Shown here piece after piece: positions 57,123 to 64,000 of a stretch of 64,000 bases of DNA. The stretch's first letter is position 1, and every line of letters starts with the position of its first letter. The stretch covers positions 104,690-168,689 of the forward strand of contig JAHHGV010000013.1 of the NCBI GenBank assembly GCA_019359695.1, in the 5' to 3' direction. The notes beneath the pieces were generated by a model that saw only the letters and a program-made list of their open reading frames with translations, searched no databases and had not been told where the DNA came from. The translations under genes and the position numbers were made by a program. The stretch is from Brasilonema angustatum HA4187-MV1 (GTDB taxonomy: Bacteria; Cyanobacteriota; Cyanobacteriia; Cyanobacteriales; Nostocaceae).

Positions 57123-58400
57123 ATGAGTAAAGCCAATGAAGATGAAATTTTGTTGCAAAACCAGCCGTGGCAAAGGGAACTACGGGCGATGGCGCTTTTG
57201 TCCTCATTGAACTATCGAACTGGAGAATTGTATAGTTATTTACACAATATTGCCTGTGGTGTCAGCGAACTGATTGAGGTAGATTGGTCGGTAGTAACCC
57301 TATGCCAGGAAGGGTTTGAAACAGTTCTGGCAAGTAGTATTGACATGGGCGAGGGCGAACATATTTATTCACTACATGGTTCACTCACTGGCGCTGTTAT
57401 AAAAATTGGTCACTCGTTAGCAGTGGAAGATGCTGAAAAATATCCGGAGTATGGAGAGGCTCCAGAAGGTTATTGCTCATATTTAGGGATACCGTTACGG
57501 ACAGCCCAAGGTGAAGTAATTGGTACTGTCTGCTCTTTTCATCAGCAGCCAAGGAAGTTTACAAAACAAGAAATCCAAATTGTAGAACTGTTTGCAGAAC
57601 GTGCGGCTACAGCACTCGACCATTACCATCTCTACCAGCAGCAGTGCCAATTTAATCAAGTTCTGGAAGCTGAGGTAGAAAAACGCACCCAAGAACTACA
57701 GGCGGCGCAAACCAAGCTTGTAGAACAGAAACGGCTGGCAGCCATTGGTGAATTTGCTGCTATGATTGTGCATGAAATTCGCAATCCCCTGACCACAATG
57801 ATCATGGGGTTGAAGTATTTCAAGAAAACTACTCTGGTTGAACCAGCTCAAGAGCGATTATCGTTAGCACTTGACGAGAGTAGTCGTCTGGAACGTCTGC
57901 TAAGTGAAATTTTGCTTTACGCCAAACCCCAGGTTTTGCAGTTGTGTGAATTGGATGTGAATGAATTTATTCGTGAGTTGCTAGTGCCAATCTGCGAAAT
58001 GCCAGAAGCACTTTCACGGCAAATCGAATTTATTCCGGCGTCACCAACAATCAAAATTCTGGGTGACAAGGATAAGCTAAAACAAGTGTTTATCAATATT
58101 GTCCGCAATGCCTGCGAAGCAGTCTCAGATGGAGATGTCGTCACATGGAAAGTAGACACTTCGCCCGAAGATAAAGTCTGTATCAATGTCTGCAATGGCG
58201 GCGAGCCAATTCCCCCAGAAGTCCTCTCAAAGTTAACGCAACCGTTTTTTTCCACGAAACCTGGTGGTACTGGGCTGGGGCTTGCCATTACCAAACGCAT
58301 CGTCAATGCTCATGGTGGGGAATTATTTATTCAGTCTGACGCAGTGACAGGTACTACAATGAGTGTTCAACTACCTGTGGCTATTCTTCACAGCCTTTGA
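57123..58400 (+). CDS. GAF-domain histidine kinase
   Basis: A soluble 425-residue kinase. Residues about 20-165 form a GAF domain (MALLSSLNYRTGELYSYLHN to CSYLGIPLRTAQGEVIGTVC). After a coiled coil (EAEVEKRTQELQAAQTKLVE), the H-box VHEIRNPLTTMIMG lies near residue 218. Catalytic boxes are N (FINIVRNACEAVSDG), G1-like (NGGEPIPPE) and G2 (PGGTGLGLAITKRI). No response regulator follows, so it is orphan. There is no clear chromophore cysteine in the GAF domain. Confidence 0.93.
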   Translation: MSKANEDEILLQNQPWQRELRAMALLSSLNYRTGELYSYLHNIACGVSELIEVDWSVVTLCQEGFETVLASSIDMGEGEHIYSLHGSLTGAVIKIGHSLAVEDAEKYPEYGEAPEGYCSYLGIPLRTAQGEVIGTVCSFHQQPRKFTKQEIQIVELFAERAATALDHYHLYQQQCQFNQVLEAEVEKRTQELQAAQTKLVEQKRLAAIGEFAAMIVHEIRNPLTTMIMGLKYFKKTTLVEPAQERLSLALDESSRLERLLSEILLYAKPQVLQLCELDVNEFIRELLVPICEMPEALSRQIEFIPASPTIKILGDKDKLKQVFINIVRNACEAVSDGDVVTWKVDTSPEDKVCINVCNGGEPIPPEVLSKLTQPFFSTKPGGTGLGLAITKRIVNAHGGELFIQSDAVTGTTMSVQLPVAILHSL

Positions 58401-58803
58401 GATTCGACACTACTACAACAGCAAGCTGTAAGAGTCATGAAAAAACAGCGCCCTGCCTACTTAGAACAAATATTTCAAGCTTGTTTGGGAAAAAACTCGC
58501 GCCCAGTGTCAAATCAAGCAACAGGAAAGTTATATTGAGTTGTGCTCAGACAGCACGGCGCACGCTAGTCTACCTCACAAAATCACTAGGCGCAAAGCAA
58601 GGCTGAGTCAAGATTCGCGGGGAAAAGCCTTATATACAAATAGCTCAGTTGCTCAAATTACGCCAGACTGAGAGTACAAGTGCATAACTTAACTGTACTC
58701 AAACCCTATTAAGAATTTAAATATAGAGATTTATCAATGCGTAAGTCTTCATACTATGATCACGATAGCCGTAAACAGGAACTGTACGTACCCTGTGAAG
58801 TCC
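58401..58803. other. spacer, possible decayed coding sequence
   Basis: Frames such as KKQRPAYLEQIFQACLG appear briefly but are broken by stops. No family is recognised, so I leave it as an unassigned remnant. Confidence 0.4.
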
Positions 58804-59631
58804 ATGAAATGGATGCTAACAATCGCTCTGATTTTGAGCAGCCTCACCTATTATCCAGCAAAGGTAACAGCCCAAACTCAACAACCAACAACGACCAAGC
58901 AGCCTGCACAACCAACCAAAGGTGGGACTTCACCTCAACAAGGTACCTCTCGACCAGTTTTTGTTTTCCCAAAAACACCCGAACGGTTAAGTCCTGTATC
59001 TGGGCGTAGAGCAGGAATGGGTAGCCGGGATAATTGTCCTGCGGTTTCAACTGCACTGACTGCTTTAGTACCGTTGCGAAATGAACAAAAGGCTAGCAAA
59101 CAGACAGACAAATCAACTTCGGGCATTGTGGGGGGACTAACTACCTTTGAACGACCAACGTTTTGGTTTTACGTTCCTTACACTCAGAATTTAACAGCTA
59201 GTGCTGAATTTATCTTACAAGATAGTGCGGGAAATGATGTTTATAAAAATGCGATCGCACTACCTCCAAAGCCTGGTATCATAGGTGTTTCTCTTCCATC
59301 CAATACATCCTTGCAAGTAGGTAAAACATATCGCTGGTATTTAAAAGTCCGTTGCAATCAACAACAAACAGCCAGTGTTCCTATTTATGTAGAAGGAGAC
59401 ATTCAAAGAGTGAATTTGGATTCTCGTGTGATCCAGCAACTGGAAGCAGCAGTTGATCCGCGACAAAAGGTTGCAATCTATGCGGCTAATGGAATTTGGT
59501 TTGATTCTCTGACTATGTTGGCACAACTGCGCCAGAAGAATCCTAATGATGCATCTGTTGCTGAAGATTGGCAAAGTTTATTGAGATCTGTCAACTTGGA
59601 TAATGTTGCTACAGCTCCTCTGGTGAAATAA
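58804..59631 (+). CDS. DUF928 family exported protein
   Basis: A 275-residue exported protein beginning with a signal peptide (MKWMLTIALILSSLTYYPAK, then VTAQ). The mature part matches the cyanobacterial DUF928 pattern: RRAGMGSRDNCPAVSTALTA, a PTFWFYVPYTQ strand, YRWYLKVRCNQQ and a C-terminal LVSRL-like tail (WFDSLTMLAQLRQKNP). The function is unknown. It stands convergent to a CHAT-TPR gene, an association often seen with two-partner secretion loci. Confidence 0.9.
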   Translation: MKWMLTIALILSSLTYYPAKVTAQTQQPTTTKQPAQPTKGGTSPQQGTSRPVFVFPKTPERLSPVSGRRAGMGSRDNCPAVSTALTALVPLRNEQKASKQTDKSTSGIVGGLTTFERPTFWFYVPYTQNLTASAEFILQDSAGNDVYKNAIALPPKPGIIGVSLPSNTSLQVGKTYRWYLKVRCNQQQTASVPIYVEGDIQRVNLDSRVIQQLEAAVDPRQKVAIYAANGIWFDSLTMLAQLRQKNPNDASVAEDWQSLLRSVNLDNVATAPLVK

Positions 59632-59678
59632 CAGTAAATAGTTATCAGTTAAATAAGGTTTAAATGATAACTGTTTCT

Positions 59679-62327
59679 CTACAACCAATTACCAACTAAC
59701 ACATAAGGTGCCCAGTTAAGAGGACGAGTGTATTGCGAATCAGACAGCAGCTTTAATTGAGCTTCGCGTAAAGCTTCTGCTGTAGTTTTGCCAGTTGTTA
59801 ACTGACGGTAGAATTCACTAATAAACAAAGCAGTAGAGTCATCCCCAATCTGCCATAAGGACGCTAAAGTACTCCGCGCCCCAGCTCGAATAGCAACTCC
59901 TGCTAATCCCAATGCAGCACGGTTATCTCCTGCTGCTGTTTCGCAAGCACTCAGAACCAGTAATTCAATTGGCTGTGTTCGTTTTTGCTCTCTACTTTTG
60001 AGCAAGCTATCTAATTGACTTACATTGATACGTCCATCGGCTGCTAAGATGAAAGTGTCTTGTGCTTTAGAGCTAAATTGCCCGTGAGTTGCCAGGTGAA
60101 CAACTCTAAAAGGTTGGGCGTTAATCGTTTTTCCTAAAATCGTACTTTTGAAATTTTCATCTAATAGTGTCGTTGTCGATATGCCCGATTGCTGAATCAA
60201 TTTCAATTCAACTTTGACGTTAGGAAGCGGTGCAAACTTTTCATTCTTGGGTGGTTCCGAGAGTCCTCCAGCAAGAGCGTTTAATCTTTCTTGCCCTAGA
60301 GGTTTGGGGGTAAACAGTTGCAATCCTGGGCTAATGGCGATCGCGTACTTCTGGACTAAATACTTTTTGCCATCATACAATGCAGACATTGGGATATTTC
60401 GTAGTGACCCATCTGGGATAAAGACTAGAGTATTCACTCTACTATTTTTGAGTTCAGCTTCAACTGGTTTAATTAGCCAATCATAAAGCTGCTGGGAAAC
60501 AACTTGAAATTTCTTACTTGCATCAGGTTCGACTATTGTCTCTCGCATTTGTGTAATGACTTGCTCTACTTGCTGATGGTTCACCACAGAAGTTTTATGT
60601 ATCAAAGGTTGGTTGGGAAGTTTGAGGATAACTTCTAACTGGTTATCTAGGATAATGGGGTAAAAAATGGCAGTATTAGGATTATCACGGTCTACTACTT
60701 TGTCCAGCACCACAAATTGGTTACTCAAGCAAGCTTCTCGGAAAAAATTATCTAGTTCTGCTAGTTGCAAGGCTTCAATTCGCTTGCGGACTTTATCTAA
60801 ATCAGGCTTTCCTTGTCCTTTCTGTTGTAAAAGCAGTTCTACTGACTGGCGATAAATAGGTTCTACGCTATCACGAAAATTAAACTGTACGTCTCGGTTG
60901 ACTGCAACCAAATCGGTGCGGAGAGATTGAAGGGATGCGACTGCGCTATCATAAGCAGCGATCGCTCCCTCAATATTTCCCTGTGCTTTGAGTAAGCGTC
61001 CCAACTGCCACTCCCAACGGTAAGCTATATCTGAAGCATCGATTTTTTGAGCGATAAACAATGCTTGCTGCGTCAATTTCTGTGCTTCTTGCCATTGATT
61101 GTTTTGCTCGTAGACTTCTGCTAAACTGCCAAGTGCATAGGATTGAGTACGTTCATCACCTATAGTTTTGGCTTGTTGAACGCTACCGGCTAGAATCTCG
61201 GCGATGTTTTTTTTGTCACTAATTTTGCTTATGGTGCGAGCAAAATTGATACGTGCATAAATACCAGCTTGATTTGTCGGCAGAGTTGCGAGTTGAGATT
61301 GGATTGTAGAAATTAGTTGAGACGTTGCATCTGAAAGTTTTACATCTGTTGTATTCTTATTCTCGACAAGCAAGCTGAGTTGATTAATTTGAGCTTGAAC
61401 TTTGGTGAGTGGGTTGGATGCAACTAAAGCCGCATTTTCATAATGAGTTATAGCGTCTTTTATATTACCATTAGCTCTAGCAGTATTACCAAGAGAAAAT
61501 TCTGTCAGACTAATTTCTTGGGGTAGTTGCAGACGTTGAGCAATTTCTAAGCTTTGTTGTAAATTTTTCTGGGATTGTTCTAAGTCACCCAATTGTTGCT
61601 GGGTATTTCCAAGGGAGCGTAAAGCAGTGACTTTTTCAGGTGAGTCAGGTTGGGTTTGTAACTGTTGAGAGACTGTATTCAATATGTCTAAGCTACGGCG
61701 GTAAAAACCAGAAACTAGTAAAGCTTGTGCAGAGTTGATACGGCTGCGCGTCACTCTAGTATTGTATTGTTTACCTAAGCGCTTCCAGATTTGCTCTGCT
61801 TGCTGTGATATTTTTAGAGATACATCTGCTTGTCCCTGTGACAGCTGGAGTCCACTTTGAATCTCTAGAGTTTGTGCTAAAACTTCCAGCAATTCTGACT
61901 TGGGATTGTTGACATTTAACTTTTGATTTATATTGTCCCAGCCAAGTAGATTTAAGCTGGCGTTAATAGCTTTTGACGCTTCTTTCCATGAGCCAAGTTG
62001 CTCAAACGCTAGAGAGAGGTTCGTTGATGCTGCGGCTTGTGCAAGGCGATCGCCTTGTTGTTGATAGATGCGGACAGCTTGTTGTAAAACAGTTACAGCT
62101 TCAGCAAAGCGTCCAGATTGATAAAGCGCTTCTCCTTGAGAGACAAGTTGCTGTGGTGTAGTGGTTGGGGGTTTGGTAGTTTGGGTGTGAAAATTGTCTA
62201 CTGAATTTGTCTGGGGTTGTTTGGCGAATGTGCTGGGGATAATAGTTAGGGAAAAAGCAAGGGCAAATAGGACTACATTCGTTAGCGCAAATCTAAGGAG
62301 TCGTTTTGTCAACCGAAGTTTTTGCAT
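59679..62327 (-). CDS. exported CHAT-domain TPR protein
   Basis: An 882-residue protein with an N-terminal signal peptide (RFALTNVVLFALAFSLTII), a TPR region (about 60-450) and a C-terminal CHAT domain (about 570-882). CHAT is a caspase-like protease fold; the His/Cys pair is present as VVHLATHGQFSS and LLVLSACETAAGDN. The domain ends with the family-specific LNWAPYVLVGNW. Its partners may include the nearby DUF928 protein and haemagglutinin-type exoprotein, but this is inferred from position only. Confidence 0.93.
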   Translation of the reverse strand: MQKLRLTKRLLRFALTNVVLFALAFSLTIIPSTFAKQPQTNSVDNFHTQTTKPPTTTPQQLVSQGEALYQSGRFAEAVTVLQQAVRIYQQQGDRLAQAAASTNLSLAFEQLGSWKEASKAINASLNLLGWDNINQKLNVNNPKSELLEVLAQTLEIQSGLQLSQGQADVSLKISQQAEQIWKRLGKQYNTRVTRSRINSAQALLVSGFYRRSLDILNTVSQQLQTQPDSPEKVTALRSLGNTQQQLGDLEQSQKNLQQSLEIAQRLQLPQEISLTEFSLGNTARANGNIKDAITHYENAALVASNPLTKVQAQINQLSLLVENKNTTDVKLSDATSQLISTIQSQLATLPTNQAGIYARINFARTISKISDKKNIAEILAGSVQQAKTIGDERTQSYALGSLAEVYEQNNQWQEAQKLTQQALFIAQKIDASDIAYRWEWQLGRLLKAQGNIEGAIAAYDSAVASLQSLRTDLVAVNRDVQFNFRDSVEPIYRQSVELLLQQKGQGKPDLDKVRKRIEALQLAELDNFFREACLSNQFVVLDKVVDRDNPNTAIFYPIILDNQLEVILKLPNQPLIHKTSVVNHQQVEQVITQMRETIVEPDASKKFQVVSQQLYDWLIKPVEAELKNSRVNTLVFIPDGSLRNIPMSALYDGKKYLVQKYAIAISPGLQLFTPKPLGQERLNALAGGLSEPPKNEKFAPLPNVKVELKLIQQSGISTTTLLDENFKSTILGKTINAQPFRVVHLATHGQFSSKAQDTFILAADGRINVSQLDSLLKSREQKRTQPIELLVLSACETAAGDNRAALGLAGVAIRAGARSTLASLWQIGDDSTALFISEFYRQLTTGKTTAEALREAQLKLLSDSQYTRPLNWAPYVLVGNWL

Positions 62328-62407
62328 ATTTCACACCTTACTGGGATACAGGAAAAGTTACAGCGTTTTTGTTGTTTTTAGCATGATATCCGTGTCATTA
62401 TGCTTCT

Positions 62408-62705
62408 ATGATCATTTCATTTAAAGACAAAGGTACCGAAGATGTTTTTGATGGCAACGATACAAAAGCAGCTCGAAAAACATGTCCTATAAATCTCTGG
62501 TCTGTGGCACGAAGAAAACTAGACCAACTTAATGCCGCAGTGTCTTTGGATGATTTGAGCGTGCCACCAGGCAATAGGTTAAAAGCATTATCAAGATGAG
62601 CGGGAAGGTCAACATAGTATTCGGATAAATGACCAATATCGAATCTGCTTTGAGTGGACACCAATCGGTACGTTAGAAGTTGAAATTGTAGATTACCATG
62701 ATTGA
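62408..62705 (+). pseudogene. higB: frameshifted HigB-type toxin
   Basis: The frame from the ATG at 62408 begins MIISFKDKGTEDVFDGNDTK and keeps the HigB pattern through PGNRLKALSR, then stops at about 62597. The rest continues one base away as DEREGQHSIRINDQYRICFE, then WTPIGTLEVEIVDYHD and a stop at 62705. This rejoins the RelE/HigB family signature (GQxSIRIND, RICFxW). A single indel near 62595 therefore inactivates the toxin, if not an assembly error. The intact antitoxin follows. Confidence 0.8.
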
Positions 62706-62716
62706 GGTAGCAACGG

Positions 62717-63016
62717 ATGAGAGTTCCTAAAAATCGTCCTCCCACACACCCTGGAGAAATTTTACTTAAGGATTTCCTAGAACCAATGGGAGTATCGCAA
62801 CGTGAACTTGCTGATGCAATTTATGTCCCTTATCAACGCATTAATGAGATAGTAAATGGGAAGCGTGGTATCACTCCAAGTACTGCGTTACGCCTAGAGA
62901 AGTTTTTCGGGAATAGTTCGGAGTTTTGGTTAAACCTTCAACAGATTTGGGATCTGTACCATGTGCTCGAACAAGAGAGGGAAGAACTGGAAACAATAGT
63001 AATGTTCAACTCATGA
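62717..63016 (+). CDS. higA: HigA-type antitoxin
   Basis: A 99-residue antitoxin with an Xre-type helix-turn-helix: RPPTHPGEILLKDFLEPMGV, SQRELADAIYVPYQRINEIV, then the GITPSTALRLEKFFG stretch of HigA. It follows the broken HigB gene by 12 bases and retains its start. It is probably still an autoregulating DNA-binding protein. Confidence 0.93.
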   Translation: MRVPKNRPPTHPGEILLKDFLEPMGVSQRELADAIYVPYQRINEIVNGKRGITPSTALRLEKFFGNSSEFWLNLQQIWDLYHVLEQEREELETIVMFNS

Positions 63017-63031
63017 AAAGGAGAAATAAAA

Positions 63032-63634
63032 ATGACTCAAGCCTTACACAAACTAGTAACATTTGAAGAATTTGCAAAATGGAAACCGGAAGATGCATAC
63101 TATGAATTGCATGATGGAGTCATCGTTAAAATGCCGCAGCCATTAGGAGGACATGAGGAAGTTATCGGTTTTTTGGTCAGAAAACTGAGTGTAGAATTTG
63201 ACCGCTTAAATCTCCCGTACTTCATACCCAAAACAGCATTAGTTAAACCACCAGATCAGGAATCAGCTTACTCACCAGATGTCCTAGTAGTAAACCAAAG
63301 TAATTTATCATCAGAACCCCTATGGAAAAAAGAATCGACTCTAATTTATGGTGCTTCAGTTCCGCTGGTTGTGGAAGTTGTTAGTACTAACTGGCGTGAC
63401 GATTACTTTAAAAAACGTGGAGAATATGAAGGAATCGGGATTCCTGAATATTGGATTGTAGACTATTTGGCATTGGGCGGTAAGCAGTTTATTGGTAACC
63501 CCAAACAACCAACAATTTCTATTTACCACTTAATAGACGATGAATACCAAGTTACTCAATTTAGGGGAGATGACCGCATCCAGTCGCCAACATTTCCTGA
63601 GTTTAACTTGACTGCACAACAGATTTTTAACTAA
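63032..63634 (+). CDS. Uma2 family endonuclease-like protein
   Basis: A 200-residue Uma2 (DUF820) protein with the acidic core YSPDVLVVNQ and VVEVVSTNWRDDYFKKRGEY (Glu...Lys) near residues 115-138. It is distinct from the copy at 43057. An AAAAGGAG ribosome-binding site supports the start. It sits between higA and a truncated exoprotein gene, to which it is convergent. Confidence 0.92.
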   Translation: MTQALHKLVTFEEFAKWKPEDAYYELHDGVIVKMPQPLGGHEEVIGFLVRKLSVEFDRLNLPYFIPKTALVKPPDQESAYSPDVLVVNQSNLSSEPLWKKESTLIYGASVPLVVEVVSTNWRDDYFKKRGEYEGIGIPEYWIVDYLALGGKQFIGNPKQPTISIYHLIDDEYQVTQFRGDDRIQSPTFPEFNLTAQQIFN

Positions 63635-64000
63635 TTCACCTTTCGGTCAAGCGAACTGATAAGTACTAATGCAAAATTAAATATACATTCTACACTATTG
63701 GGAAAACTCAAACTCAAATTATTACCATCCCCATTCAACCCAACTGTTCCTGCACTCCGTAACCCACCTAACTCAACTCGCCCACCAAAAGCATTCAACC
63801 CTCCACCATCCATTTTGATATCGCCGCCTACTAGCAGCAAACTGTTTCCATCTGGGACACGTAGACCAAATGCATCCGCGCCACCAGGAGTAGATCCTGC
63901 TGGTGCAGTTGAGTTATTTTGAATAGGGGACGCCGCAATTTGATTGAAAAACAAAGCATTTGGATTGATTGTCAGCAAGGGTGAAGGTGCTTCTGGATTC
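63631..64000 (-). pseudogene. truncated haemagglutinin-type exoprotein, runs off the right edge
   Basis: The minus frame is open to the window edge, so the 5' end lies outside. The visible part reads NPEAPSPLLTINPNALFFNQ, then IAASPIQNN, and later FGGRVELGGLRSAGTVGLNG. These are typical of the N-terminal secretion (TPS) domain of filamentous-haemagglutinin-type exoproteins. After SLSFPN the similarity stops and the frame ends within 25 residues at 63631, instead of continuing for hundreds. It is probably a 3'-truncated gene. Confidence 0.75.

Overview
The window is chromosomal DNA from a filamentous, probably nostocalean cyanobacterium. Evidence: many GCGATCGC (HIP1-type) octamers, photosystem II genes (psbEFLJ with ycf48 and rubredoxin), the NDH-1 genes ndhC-ndhK-ndhJ, a cyanobacterial-type biliverdin reductase, plant-type ferredoxins, LL-diaminopimelate aminotransferase, short tandem repeats and MITE-like palindromes between genes, and accessory families common in this group (Uma2, DUF29, DUF928, CHAT-TPR, EAD-trypsin). 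The species cannot be named from the sequence alone.

Layout. 1-8 kb is core: groES-groEL under a perfect CIRCE operator, then rubA-ycf48-psbEFLJ on the minus strand and divergent ndhCKJ on the plus strand; NdhJ carries an unusual acidic/lysine repeat extension. 8-13 kb is accessory: a P-loop ATPase overlapping a 13-unit TPR protein, then an Rpn/DUF2887-like gene. 13-26 kb is mostly housekeeping: a TPR protein, an EF-G-like GTPase, a pentapeptide protein, mtnC, dapL, cobU, two glycosyltransferases with a WcaF-like acetyltransferase, and an acyl-lipid desaturase divergent from a TetR regulator fused to an integrase-like domain. 27.7-32.7 kb is a degraded island: a group II intron antisense inside a DUF29 remnant, two VapBC-like pairs, a frameshifted antitoxin and a truncated HEPN-like gene ending in a MITE. 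33-36.6 kb holds map, bvdR and two ferredoxin genes that look like a 1.1 kb tandem duplication.

37.5-43.6 kb is a conflict-system island: an effector-associated-domain (EAD) NTPase that has lost its middle, a 929-residue unknown protein, an EAD-trypsin protease and Uma2 genes. 43.7-50.1 kb returns to core and conserved genes (glyS, murD, a DMT transporter, DUF4079). 50.3-54.7 kb is the most unusual locus: a compact minus-strand operon encoding an ATP-grasp/SET fusion, a separate SET protein, a FemAB-like acyltransferase and a second ATP-grasp ligase. It looks like an undescribed peptide-ligation and methylation pathway. 54.9-58.4 kb has a two-component pair and a GAF histidine kinase. 58.8-64 kb has DUF928 and CHAT-TPR genes, a higBA locus with a frameshifted toxin, another Uma2, and the truncated end of a haemagglutinin-type exoprotein that runs off the right edge.

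No tRNA, rRNA or CRISPR array was recognised. All family assignments come from reading motifs by eye; no database search was run.
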